Source: an uncultured Erysipelotrichaceae bacterium (lineage in GTDB: Bacteria; Bacillota_I; Bacilli_A; Erysipelotrichales; Erysipelotrichaceae). From it: a stretch of DNA of 61,394 nt. The DNA lies in contig OMXA01000015.1 of the NCBI GenBank assembly GCA_900314905.1, forward strand, positions 1 to 61,394, in the 5' to 3' direction. Shown in pieces: positions 40,115 to 48,543 of this stretch. Within the stretch, counting starts at the first letter, position 1. The number at the start of each line of letters is the position of its first letter. Made by a program: the position numbers and the translations under genes. The notes beneath the pieces were generated by a model that had not been told where the DNA came from, ran no database searches, and worked only from the letters and a program-made list of their open reading frames with translations.

Positions 40115-40381
40115 ATGTCATGGAAAAAAAAACATATCTACTGTTTATACTCTGGTGTAGATAGCTATGTTGAAGTGGTTCATTTCAATCAGAAGAACAG
40201 CATCACTGTATATCATGCTATTGCAGAAGAATTCTATAACGAAAGATATGAAAAATATGATAAAAGCAGAGGCACTGATTCATTCAGAAGAAGTGTTTTT
40301 GAAGAAGATCAGGATAGATTCGTTAGAAAGGTGCAGATCATGCAGAAAATAAAAGAAACAGAGAGAAAGCCAGGAGGGTAG
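40115..40381 (+). CDS. Small hypothetical ORF in a degraded region
   Basis: An 88-codon frame starting right before an A9 run, encoding a charged product (EEFYNERYEKYDKSRGTDSF, EEDQDRFVRKVQIM). No family recognised and no ribosome site. A different frame continues with plausible coding after the stop (NYTEESYADVLPELK, ending about 40430), so this may be a frameshifted remnant. The minus strand of 40035-40111 also carries a short protein-like frame (DHFSGIDLSELYQKKMGL). Confidence 0.25.
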   Translation: MSWKKKHIYCLYSGVDSYVEVVHFNQKNSITVYHAIAEEFYNERYEKYDKSRGTDSFRRSVFEEDQDRFVRKVQIMQKIKETERKPGG

Positions 40382-40499
40382 TGAATTATACTGAGGAAAG
40401 TTATGCTGATGTGCTGCCGGAATTGAAGTGAGAAAGATTGGCAAAGCTGGTGATAATCACTTCTGACAGAATAACATGAGAAAGGAAAAGGAAAAGAAA

Positions 40500-41225
40500 A
40501 TGGATAATCAAACAGAAATCATGTTTCAGATGTTTGCGAAAAACCATAAGATTGCTGACAAGAGAACAGAGCATAAAGCTAAGATTCATGATGTCCTGCT
40601 TGCATGTTTTCCTTCAGAGACACGTATCTTTACGAAAGAAATCATGAATTATCCAAGAGCGATTGAAGAAAGCGAAAAGAGCTTTCAGATGATACGGCTC
40701 AGGTATGATGATGTTCTGGAAATGAATGATCATCTTGCACGGGCAGATAAAAAGCGCAGCTATGCTCATAATGCTGCGATTGATGCGGCAGGGCAATTAA
40801 ATGCGTTGTGCGATCAGCTTGACATTGATCATCTGTTCTTTTCTGAAATATCAAAGCAACCAGGAAAGCGCATCCTGATAGGGGAAGAAATGCTTTCTTT
40901 TGCGGGACAGATCAGGGCGGAAGCATCCGGTGGTCTAGAAGAAAAGAATAGTGCAAATCCGGAAGCGTGGATTACGCTGTTCAATTCCAGAAAGCTGGAT
41001 GCAGTTGAAAGGGCCTGCAAGAATAATGATCTGACGATTGTTTATACGTACTGCGAGAAGCCTGTGGATAATGACCTTACCGAAGAGATCCATGCATTCA
41101 ACCAGTATTCTGTCGAGAGAATTGGAAAGAATGTTTATGATGAAACAGTACATCCTCTTCAAAGCGGGGTTGAAGAAATCGATCAATATCTGATCGACAG
41201 GGGAAGATCAAGGTGGTACCAATGA
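40500..41225 (+). CDS. Hypothetical protein, DUF3232-like segment
   Basis: A 241-residue soluble protein from the ATG at 40500 (GGAAAAGG upstream; an ATG at 40476 is the alternative). Residues about 50-125 (RLRYDDVLEMNDHLARADKKRSYAHNAAIDA, GQLNALCDQLDIDHLF) resemble DUF3232, a helical domain of unknown function. The remaining C-terminal half is unrecognised. More AT-rich than its neighbours and surrounded by degraded sequence, so it may be acquired DNA. No function is offered. Confidence 0.5.
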   Translation: MDNQTEIMFQMFAKNHKIADKRTEHKAKIHDVLLACFPSETRIFTKEIMNYPRAIEESEKSFQMIRLRYDDVLEMNDHLARADKKRSYAHNAAIDAAGQLNALCDQLDIDHLFFSEISKQPGKRILIGEEMLSFAGQIRAEASGGLEEKNSANPEAWITLFNSRKLDAVERACKNNDLTIVYTYCEKPVDNDLTEEIHAFNQYSVERIGKNVYDETVHPLQSGVEEIDQYLIDRGRSRWYQ

Positions 41226-41258
41226 TGGGGTTTGCAAAAACCATATTTCGTCAGAGGT

Positions 41259-41459
41259 TTAACAGCTCAGATTCAGTACTTTCTCCATATCCTCAAAACG
41301 TTCAATTTTATTGATTGACGATGTCCATTGATCAGAGGTAAATAGTTTGATCCCATCCTGAAACAATGTTCTGAACTTAGATTTTTCACCTTTTGCTGCG
41401 GAAAGCAGCAATACAGTGTTTACTTTATTACCATCTCTTAGCAGAGGCTTTTTCAGGGC
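41259..41459 (-). pseudogene. Remnant of a PTS EIIA (type 2) domain
   Basis: A 66-codon minus-strand frame with no start codon, opened by a TGA and ending at 41259. It reads ALKKPLLRDGNKVNTVLLLS, then AAKGEKSKFRTLFQ and KIERFEDMEKVL. This is the C-terminal half of a PTS fructose/mannitol-type EIIA domain, as found alone or at the end of BglG/LicR-type regulators. The upstream half with the phosphorylated histidine is absent; the sequence before it is interrupted by stops in this frame. No PTS gene lies nearby. Confidence 0.55.
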
Positions 41460-41553
41460 TCAGTGGAATTCCAGGAATCGTCAGACTGGCAGTGTTTCAC
41501 TGCGACGCATGGTTCTGATGAAATTCAGATATAATGGACATGCCGGAGGGGTT

Positions 41554-42099
41554 ATGACCAGACGTTATATTCAGTCTTTTATTTCGATGAAATATGCAAG
41601 AATCCTGCCATTGCTTTCATTTGTGATCTTTGCCTGTGCGTTTATCTATTTCCGAAGAGGAACCAGTTCTGCTAAGATTGGTGCGCTGATTGCAGCTGTG
41701 ATTCTATTGGCAGTCATGTTTTTCTACTATCGTGCGAAATTCACCGTAAACCGGGAATGGAAGAAGATTCCGGATGCGAAGGAGTTTGATGATTCCGTGA
41801 TGCTCGGCTATGCGTTCTTCCTGGAAAAGCGGATGCTCGTATTTGACCGGAATCATCTTCATCTGTATTCCTATGAGAATCTGAAGAAGGTTTCTCTGCA
41901 GGAAGAAAGTCATGGAAAACTGATGATGCATGTTACAGATGGAAGCGATGATTCCGCGTTTGAGCTTTCCGCAAAAGAGCAGGCGGGAAGAGTTGCCGCC
42001 TTTCTGAAGTCGCATCACGCAGATCTGAAACTGGAAGGGGTAGAGGCTGCGGGAGATGGTAGTCTTCACAGCATTGACCCTTACCGGAATGAGAAGTGA
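41554..42099 (+). CDS. Two-helix membrane protein of unknown function
   Basis: A 181-residue protein from the ATG at 41554, preceded by GGAGGGG and a TATAAT at 41530-41535; the longer open frame from 41416 is not supported. Two membrane helices (about residues 17-33 and 43-60) are followed by a soluble domain of about 120 residues (MLGYAFFLEKRMLVFDRNHLHLYSYENL), resembling YcxB-like domains in layout. It ends 10 bp before the mnmE start, so it probably leads the mnmE operon. Confidence 0.6.
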   Translation: MTRRYIQSFISMKYARILPLLSFVIFACAFIYFRRGTSSAKIGALIAAVILLAVMFFYYRAKFTVNREWKKIPDAKEFDDSVMLGYAFFLEKRMLVFDRNHLHLYSYENLKKVSLQEESHGKLMMHVTDGSDDSAFELSAKEQAGRVAAFLKSHHADLKLEGVEAAGDGSLHSIDPYRNEK

Positions 42100-42109
42100 A
42101 GGCATGCAT

Positions 42110-43432
42110 ATGAATGAGACCATTGCAGCAATTTCCACTGCTCCGGGAACCGGGGCAGTATCCATGATCCGGATCAGCGGACCGGAGGCAATTGCGATTG
42201 CTTCTGCATTGAGCGGACAGGACTTCAGCAGCGTTCCGGGTTATACCATCAGACATGGAGAAGCAAGAGAAAACGGCAGGATCGTGGATGAAGTGCTTTA
42301 CAGTTTCTTCCGGGCCCCGAAATCCTATACGGGCGAGGATGTTGTTGAGATCAGCTGCCATGGCGGAGTGTATATCACGCGCCGTGTGCTTTCGCTTGTT
42401 TATGGGGCAGGGGCAAAGCCTGCCCGCAGGGGAGAGTTCACGGAACGGGCTTATCTGAATGGCAAGATGGATCTGACCGAAGCAGAAGGAATCAATGATC
42501 TGATCAATGCCAGGGATTCTTTGAATGCCGTTTCCGCAGTTCATTCGATGAAGGGAAGCGTGAAGCGGATTCTGGACCCGCTGGTGGAATCGCTGACGCA
42601 GATCCTTGCGCAGATTGAAGTGAATATTGATTATCCGGAGTATGAGGATGTGGAGCAGCTGAGGGATGAAGAAATTCTTCCGGAAGCAGAGAAGTGGCTG
42701 GAGGAAATCAATCGGCTGATCGATACGGCAGAAAAAGCAGTGAGGATCCGTTCCGGTATCAATACGGTGATTCTGGGCAGACCGAATGTCGGCAAGTCTT
42801 CGCTGCTCAATGCATTGCTGGAAGAAGATAAGGCAATCGTCACAGAAGTTGCAGGGACGACGAGAGACCTGGTCGAAGGCTCTGTCCGGGTCGGAAATGT
42901 GACGCTGAATCTGATTGATACAGCCGGCATTCATGAAAGCAGCGACCGGATTGAACAGATGGGAATTGAGCGTTCTCTGAAGGCATTGAAAGAAGCAGAT
43001 CTCGTGATCCTGGTCCTGGACAGCAGCCAGGGAATCACCGAAGAAGACCGGAAGCTGATGAAGCTTGTGTCAGATCAGGAGTATATTCAGATTTATAACA
43101 AAGCAGATCTGAACAGGATTCCCGGAACGCTTTCCATCTCGGCGAAGAATCATGAGATCCAGCCTCTGATTGAGGAGATCGAAAAGCGGTTTGCGGAGGG
43201 AATTGCGGCCGCTGGCAGCGATACGCTGAATAATGAGAGGCAGATCGGGCTTGCGATTCAGGCCAGGGAATCCATGAGTGCAGCGGTCAGAGAACTGGAG
43301 GAAGGAGCAGAACCGGATCTTGTTACAATGGATCTTCAGAATGCCTGGGAATCGCTGAAGGAGATCACAGGGGAAGCAGGCAGAGAGAATTTTCTCGATG
43401 AGATCTTCAGCCGGTTCTGCCTCGGAAAATAG
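42110..43432 (+). CDS. mnmE: tRNA modification GTPase MnmE (TrmE)
   Basis: Works with MnmG (23263) on wobble uridine. The ATG at 42110 follows GAAGTGAAGG and gives 440 residues. N-terminal tetrahydrofolate-binding domain (IAAISTAPGTGAVSMIRISG), helical domain, G domain with GRPNVGKSSLLNAL, DTAGIHE and NKAD, and the C-terminal catalytic cysteine in FCLGK. Stop is 2 bp before tatD. Confidence 0.97.
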   Translation: MNETIAAISTAPGTGAVSMIRISGPEAIAIASALSGQDFSSVPGYTIRHGEARENGRIVDEVLYSFFRAPKSYTGEDVVEISCHGGVYITRRVLSLVYGAGAKPARRGEFTERAYLNGKMDLTEAEGINDLINARDSLNAVSAVHSMKGSVKRILDPLVESLTQILAQIEVNIDYPEYEDVEQLRDEEILPEAEKWLEEINRLIDTAEKAVRIRSGINTVILGRPNVGKSSLLNALLEEDKAIVTEVAGTTRDLVEGSVRVGNVTLNLIDTAGIHESSDRIEQMGIERSLKALKEADLVILVLDSSQGITEEDRKLMKLVSDQEYIQIYNKADLNRIPGTLSISAKNHEIQPLIEEIEKRFAEGIAAAGSDTLNNERQIGLAIQARESMSAAVRELEEGAEPDLVTMDLQNAWESLKEITGEAGRENFLDEIFSRFCLGK

Positions 43433-43434
43433 CT

Positions 43435-44217
43435 ATGAGATATGTGGACAGTCATGCTCATATCATGAGCACAGAGTTTCAGGAAGACTTTGGTGAAGTG
43501 ATTTCGCGCATTGAGGAAAAGCATATCGATCGTGTGATGATCATCACGCTGAAGCCGGAGGAGACAGAACAAGCAATCGATTTTGCAAAGAAGGATCCTG
43601 TCCGGTATCAGGTTGCGGCGGGCATCTTCATGGATGATGTGCTGAACGTGGATGAAGAAGTATGGAACCGGTTTGTTTCCATTGCAGAAAAACCGGAAGT
43701 AACTGCCATCGGTGAAATCGGACTGGATTATCACTGGGAGAAGGATCCGGGAATTCATGAGCTTCAGAAAGAATTGTTTGTCCGTCAGATCGAGCTTGCC
43801 AATCGTCTGAAGAAGCCGATCCTCGTGCATAGCAGGGATGCGATGCAGGATACGTATGACCTTATGAAGTCACATCGGTCCAGAGGACTTCTGCATTGCT
43901 TTTCGGGGACGAAGGAGATGGCGGCTGAGTTCACGAAGCTCGGTTATTATATTGCGCTGGGCGGAGCTCTGACGTTCCATAACAGCAGGCATGCCAAGGA
44001 GGTATGCAGAGCAGTCGATGGGAAGTATCTGCTGACGGAGACGGATTGCCCGTATATGGCACCAGAGCCAGTCAGAGGTACCAGGAATGAGCCATCGAAT
44101 ATTCCGTATATTCTTGCATGCATGGCGGAGCAGCGAGGCGTGGATGCAGAGACGATGAGCGAACAGGTCTTTGCGAACTATGAACGGTTCCTGGGAGGTC
44201 AGGATGAAGAAGATTGA
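43435..44217 (+). CDS. tatD: TatD-family metal-dependent DNase
   Basis: Hydrolase with amidohydrolase fold, 260 residues. Metal ligands are visible: HAH in DSHAHIM (His7, His9), Glu in IGEIGLDYHW, His in VHSRDAM, His in LLHCFSGT and Asp in TETDCPYM. In Firmicutes it is usually just before rnmV and rsmA, as here; it overlaps rnmV by 14 bp. Confidence 0.95.
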   Translation: MRYVDSHAHIMSTEFQEDFGEVISRIEEKHIDRVMIITLKPEETEQAIDFAKKDPVRYQVAAGIFMDDVLNVDEEVWNRFVSIAEKPEVTAIGEIGLDYHWEKDPGIHELQKELFVRQIELANRLKKPILVHSRDAMQDTYDLMKSHRSRGLLHCFSGTKEMAAEFTKLGYYIALGGALTFHNSRHAKEVCRAVDGKYLLTETDCPYMAPEPVRGTRNEPSNIPYILACMAEQRGVDAETMSEQVFANYERFLGGQDEED

Positions 44218-44737
44218 ACAGGTGATTGTGGTGGAAGGCAGGCATGATACGGAGAATCTGAAGAAGTATTATGAATGCGAGACGATCGAGACGCATGGGA
44301 CCTGCCTGTCTGAATTCACGATCCGCCTGATCCAGAGAGCTCAGAGGGCAAGAGGCGTGATTGTGTTCACGGATCCTGATAGTCCGGGCAATCGGATCCG
44401 GCATGCGGTCAATGAGGCGGTACCGGGCTGCCTGAATGCGTATATCGATAAGGAGCTTGCAAAGACGGAACATAAAGTCGGTGTGGAACATGCTGGTCAG
44501 CAGGCATTGGAGGATGCGCTTGAGCATCTGGTTACAGAACGAAGAGATTCAGAAGGGAAACTCACGATGCAGGATCTGTATGAACTCGGCCTCAGCGGAA
44601 AAGAGAACAGCAGTCAGCTGAGAGAACAGGTCGGAAGAACGCTGCATCTGGGCAATGGCAATGCCAGGACGATGTGCTCAAGACTGAACAGTCTTGGCAT
44701 CACGAGAGAAATGGTTCAGGAGGTTCTGAATGGGTGA
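44204..44737 (+). CDS. rnmV: Ribonuclease M5 (5S rRNA maturation)
   Basis: TOPRIM-domain RNase cutting the 5S rRNA precursor on both strands. The ATG at 44204 follows GGGAGG and gives 177 residues: IVVEGRHDTENLKKYY (catalytic Glu), VIVFTDPDSPGNRIR (DxD) and HKVGVEHA. Overlaps tatD and rsmA, so all three are coupled. Confidence 0.95.
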   Translation: MKKIEQVIVVEGRHDTENLKKYYECETIETHGTCLSEFTIRLIQRAQRARGVIVFTDPDSPGNRIRHAVNEAVPGCLNAYIDKELAKTEHKVGVEHAGQQALEDALEHLVTERRDSEGKLTMQDLYELGLSGKENSSQLREQVGRTLHLGNGNARTMCSRLNSLGITREMVQEVLNG

Positions 44738-45515
44738 CCGTTATATTTCAGCTCCATCCAGGACGAAAGAGATCCTGGAGAAGTATCAGCTGCGCGCAAA
44801 GAAAGGATTCGGTCAGAATTTTCTGGTTGATCCGGTGATCGTGGAGCGGTGTGCCATGATGAGTCATTGCGAAGGTGCGGTGATCGAAATTGGCCCAGGC
44901 ATCGGTTCTCTGACGGAACAGCTGGCCAGATACAGCAGACACGTTACAGCGTATGAAGTGGACCAGGACCTGATTCCTGTTCTGGAGGATACGCTGTCCG
45001 CGTATGACAATGTGGAGATCATCCTCCAGGATTTTCTGACAGCGGATCTGGATGCCAAAGTGGAAGAGCTGAAAAATAAATATGGCAGTGTCTCCATCTG
45101 TGCCAATCTTCCGTATTACATCACGACACCTGTGCTGTTCCGGATCTTTGCGAACGGACAGATTCCGTATATCACCGTTATGGTGCAGAAAGAAGTCGGA
45201 GAGCGCTTTGCGGCAAAGCCGAATTCTGCGGAGTATTCTGCCTTGAGTGCGGAGGGCCAGTATCTTTATGAGATCCGCAAGCTGTTCACGGTACCAGGCA
45301 GGTCCTTCAATCCTTCTCCTTCCGTGGATTCGGTGATTATCCAGTTTTCCAGAAAAGAGATCAGTGATACTCCGGAACAGCTGAATGCATATTTCGATCT
45401 TCTGAATTCAGAGAAGTGTGCTGAGTCTCTGAAGAAAGCGGGCATCGATCCATCGAGAAGAGCGCAGTCATTAAGCGGAGAAGAACTGCGGAGAATATAC
45501 GAGGTGCTGCAATGA
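44730..45515 (+). CDS. rsmA: 16S rRNA dimethyladenosine transferase (KsgA)
   Basis: Dimethylates two adjacent adenosines near the 3' end of 16S rRNA. The 261 residues hold KKGFGQNFLVDP, SAM motif IEIGPGIGSLTEQL, catalytic NLPYY and PSPSVDSVI. Starts inside rnmV and ends in an ATGA overlap with ispE. Confidence 0.97.
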   Translation: MGDRYISAPSRTKEILEKYQLRAKKGFGQNFLVDPVIVERCAMMSHCEGAVIEIGPGIGSLTEQLARYSRHVTAYEVDQDLIPVLEDTLSAYDNVEIILQDFLTADLDAKVEELKNKYGSVSICANLPYYITTPVLFRIFANGQIPYITVMVQKEVGERFAAKPNSAEYSALSAEGQYLYEIRKLFTVPGRSFNPSPSVDSVIIQFSRKEISDTPEQLNAYFDLLNSEKCAESLKKAGIDPSRRAQSLSGEELRRIYEVLQ

Positions 45516-46366
45516 AAGAACGTTGTTATGCAAAGATCAATCTATGCCTGGATGTCGTGCGAAGAAGAGAAGATGGATATCATGATCTGAAGATGGTCAT
45601 GGTACCGATCGATTTCTATGATGTGCTTGAAATGGTTCCCGCAGAGGAAACAACGATTTCCCTGAATCGGTACTATCTTCCGGTGAATGACAAGAATACC
45701 GTAATCAAGGCAATTCATGTGATGCAGAATCGATTCGGGATCACGCAGCAGTATGCATGCGTGCTTCAGAAGCATATTCCGACCCAGGCAGGTCTTGCGG
45801 GAGGAAGTGCTGATGCAGCGGCGGCAATCCGCATGATTGCACGCATGGAACATCTGTCGGCGACACGGGAAGAACTGATTGATTGTGCCAGAGAAGTCGG
45901 AGCGGATGTCCCGTTCTGCCTGATCTCGAAACCAGCTTTGGTAGAAGGAATCGGCGAGAAGATCGAGCCATTCTCCTGTCATCCGGATTTCGGGATTCTG
46001 CTTGTGAAGCCGAAACGAGGCGTCAGCACGAAGACTGCGTTTGAGAAGCTGGATTTCAATACGATCGTGCATCCGGATGTGGATGCGATGAAGCGGGCAT
46101 TGGAAGAGAATGACTATGATGGCGTCATTGCAGCGCTTGGCAACAGCCTGGAAGAAGTATCTCTGACTCTCGTCAAAGAGATCCGGGAAGTGAAGGAAGC
46201 GATGGTGGATCTCGGATTTGATGGCGTGCTGATGTCCGGAAGCGGTTCAGCGGTATTCGGCATCACGAAGAGCCCGAGGCTGCTGAGAGATGCTTCAGAA
46301 ACACTCAGGGCAGATAACTGGTTTGTGCGAACAACCCGGATTCTTTCATCGGGTGCCGGCGTATAA
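45512..46366 (+). CDS. ispE: 4-diphosphocytidyl-2-C-methyl-D-erythritol kinase
   Basis: GHMP kinase of the non-mevalonate (MEP) isoprenoid pathway; phosphorylates CDP-ME. The 284 residues include ERCYAKINLCLDVV (catalytic Lys), HIPTQAGLAGGSADAAAAI (ATP loop) and GVLMSGSGSAVFG. Its presence indicates the organism makes isoprenoids by the MEP route. Coupled to rsmA by ATGA. Confidence 0.96.
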   Translation: MKERCYAKINLCLDVVRRREDGYHDLKMVMVPIDFYDVLEMVPAEETTISLNRYYLPVNDKNTVIKAIHVMQNRFGITQQYACVLQKHIPTQAGLAGGSADAAAAIRMIARMEHLSATREELIDCAREVGADVPFCLISKPALVEGIGEKIEPFSCHPDFGILLVKPKRGVSTKTAFEKLDFNTIVHPDVDAMKRALEENDYDGVIAALGNSLEEVSLTLVKEIREVKEAMVDLGFDGVLMSGSGSAVFGITKSPRLLRDASETLRADNWFVRTTRILSSGAGV

Positions 46367-46384
46367 TAGGTCGGGGGACACAAG

Positions 46385-47326
46385 ATGAAGAATGCAATTA
46401 TTCTGGCAGCAGGAAAAGGAACCCGGATGAAGTCGGATCTTCCGAAAGTGCTGCATCAGGTACTGAAGGTTCCGATGGTTCAGCTGATTCTGAACAGCCT
46501 GAAAGAAGCAGGGGCAGAGCGGATCATCACGGTGACCGGCTATCGGCATGAGCTTGTCGAGCAGGCACTGGCTGGACAGTGCGAGTTTGCGCTGCAGGAT
46601 TCGCAGCTTGGAACGGGGCACGCCGTCATGCAGGCCCGCCAGCTGGAACATGAGACAGGAACCGTGCTGGTCGTCAATGGCGATGCGGCAGTGATTCAGC
46701 CGGAAACTCTGAAAAAGCTGTACGAAGCAGTGGAACAGGCTGATATGGCTGTGCTGACCGTATCTCTGAAGAATCCTTCTGCATATGGACGAGTGATCCG
46801 GGAAGCGGATGGTTCTGTAGAGAAAATTGTGGAATACAAGGACTGCACGGAAGAAGAGAAGCAGGTTCATGAGATCAATACCGGCATCTATGCATTCCGG
46901 ACGGAGAAGCTTGAGGCTGGTCTGAAAGAGATCCGCAATGACAATGCCCAGCATGAGTATTACATCACGGATCTGGTTGAGATTTTCCGCCATCATGGCT
47001 GGAAGGTAACTGCCGTCGCAGCTGAGAATGCCGAAGAAGTGCAGGGAGTAAATGATTGCGCGGAGCTGGCGGCTGCATCAGAATGGCTCAGAAAGCAGAT
47101 CAATGCGAAGTGGATGAAGGCAGGAGTTCAGATGATGGATCCGGATACTGCATATATCGGACCGGAGGTTGAATTCGGGCATGATGTGATCCTTCATCCG
47201 TGTGTGGAACTCTATGGGAAAACCAGGATTGGAAACGGTGTGGAAATCGGGATGGGTACCTCGCTGACGGATGCGGAAATCCCGGATTTCACGAAGTTTC
47301 CGCCGGTAGACAAGAAGGCGTTTTAA
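46385..47326 (+). CDS. glmU: GlmU-type N-acetylglucosamine-1-phosphate uridylyltransferase, short form
   Basis: The 313 residues cover the whole pyrophosphorylase domain: LAAGKGTRMKSDLPKVLHQV, GTGHAVMQAR, VVNGDAAVI and EINTGIYAFR. The left-handed beta-helix that should follow is cut after about two coils (AYIGPEVEFGHDVILHPCVELYG through IGNGVEIG) and ends in an unrelated tail (DFTKFPPVDKKAF). Full GlmU has about 455 residues, so the acetyltransferase active site is missing. The next 79 bp lead straight to prs with no beta-helix remnant. It can make UDP-GlcNAc from GlcNAc-1-P only. Confidence 0.85.
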   Translation: MKNAIILAAGKGTRMKSDLPKVLHQVLKVPMVQLILNSLKEAGAERIITVTGYRHELVEQALAGQCEFALQDSQLGTGHAVMQARQLEHETGTVLVVNGDAAVIQPETLKKLYEAVEQADMAVLTVSLKNPSAYGRVIREADGSVEKIVEYKDCTEEEKQVHEINTGIYAFRTEKLEAGLKEIRNDNAQHEYYITDLVEIFRHHGWKVTAVAAENAEEVQGVNDCAELAAASEWLRKQINAKWMKAGVQMMDPDTAYIGPEVEFGHDVILHPCVELYGKTRIGNGVEIGMGTSLTDAEIPDFTKFPPVDKKAF

Positions 47327-47405
47327 GGGTAAACTACAAGACGCGGACGAAAGACTGGCATCTTCTGGTTCCGGCCTTTCCGATAGGGTAAAAAGGGAGA
47401 CTAAC

Positions 47406-48374
47406 ATGGTTAAGGAAACGGTCATCTTCGCTCTTACATCCAGCACTGATCTTGCGGCATCGATTGCAAAAGATCTGGGCTTGCCGCTTGGCAGAATCAA
47501 GGTCGAACATTTCGCAGATGGGGAGATCATGGTAACGCCGCAGGAGACTGTGCGCGGACGCTCTGTATTCATCATTCAGAGCACCTGCCCGCCGGTGACC
47601 GAACACCTGATGGAAGTACTTGTCTGCATTGATGCGCTCAAGCGTGCCAGTGCCGGAGAAATCAATGTCATCATGCCGTATTACGGTTATGCCCGTCAGG
47701 ATCGCAAGGCAGATGCGCATCAGCCGATCACATCGAAGCTGGTTGCAGACCTTCTGCAGACAGCTGGTGCAGACCGGATTGTCACGGTTGATCTGCATGC
47801 CGCCCAGATCCAGGGATTCTTCAATATTCCGATTGATGATCTGACGGCAATGCCGCTGCTTGGAAGACATTTCCGCAACAAGAATCTGGATCCTGAAAAA
47901 GTGGTTGTGGTATCTCCGGACCATGGCGGAGTGGTCAGAGCACGCAGAATGGCAAACATCCTGCATGCGCCGATTGCAATTGTCGATAAGCGCAGACCGC
48001 GTCCGAATGAAGTGGAAGCACAGAGCATCATCGGCGATGTGAATGGCAAGGACTGCGTGATCGTGGATGATATCTGCGATACGGCAGGTTCCCTGTGTGC
48101 AGCTTGCGATATGCTGAAGAAGAATGGTGCCGAGCATATCTATGTCGGCATCACACATGGCGTGTTCTCCAGAGATGCAATCGAGAAGATCGAGCGCTCT
48201 CCGATTGATGAGCTGGTCATTTCGGATACGATTCCGCTGAGCCCTGAAAAGAAGGCGAAGACGACCAAGATTGTTCAGCTTTCCATGGCAGATGTGCTGG
48301 CTGAGACGATTGATGCAATTCAGAATCATACGTCTGTGTCTCGCGTCTACGACATGTACGAAGATCAGAACTGA
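47406..48374 (+). CDS. prs: Ribose-phosphate pyrophosphokinase (PRPP synthetase)
   Basis: Makes PRPP for nucleotide, histidine and tryptophan synthesis. The 322 residues contain YYGYARQDRKA, VDLHAAQIQGFF, SPDHGGVVRAR, DKRRPRPN and the PRPP loop VIVDDICDTAGSL. A GGGAG site precedes the ATG. The glmU-prs order is conserved in Firmicutes. Confidence 0.96.
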   Translation: MVKETVIFALTSSTDLAASIAKDLGLPLGRIKVEHFADGEIMVTPQETVRGRSVFIIQSTCPPVTEHLMEVLVCIDALKRASAGEINVIMPYYGYARQDRKADAHQPITSKLVADLLQTAGADRIVTVDLHAAQIQGFFNIPIDDLTAMPLLGRHFRNKNLDPEKVVVVSPDHGGVVRARRMANILHAPIAIVDKRRPRPNEVEAQSIIGDVNGKDCVIVDDICDTAGSLCAACDMLKKNGAEHIYVGITHGVFSRDAIEKIERSPIDELVISDTIPLSPEKKAKTTKIVQLSMADVLAETIDAIQNHTSVSRVYDMYEDQN

Positions 48375-48383
48375 GACTGATAG

Positions 48384-48419
48384 AGGTGCGATCCCTGAAA
48401 GAAGGAATGCACCTTTTTT
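48384..48419 (+). terminator. Terminator after prs
   Basis: AGGTGC (48384-48389) pairs with GCACCT (48409-48414); a small inner stem may extend it. Six T residues follow. Confidence 0.7.
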
Positions 48420-48543
48420 GTCTGGAATCCTGCTCTCAGAAGGGCTCTGATTCTCTGCAGGTCTGCAATTGAAAATGATGCGGGTGCCAAACCATGTCCA
48501 TGATATACTGAAACAGACAAGAGAAAGTAGAAGGATCAGTCCG

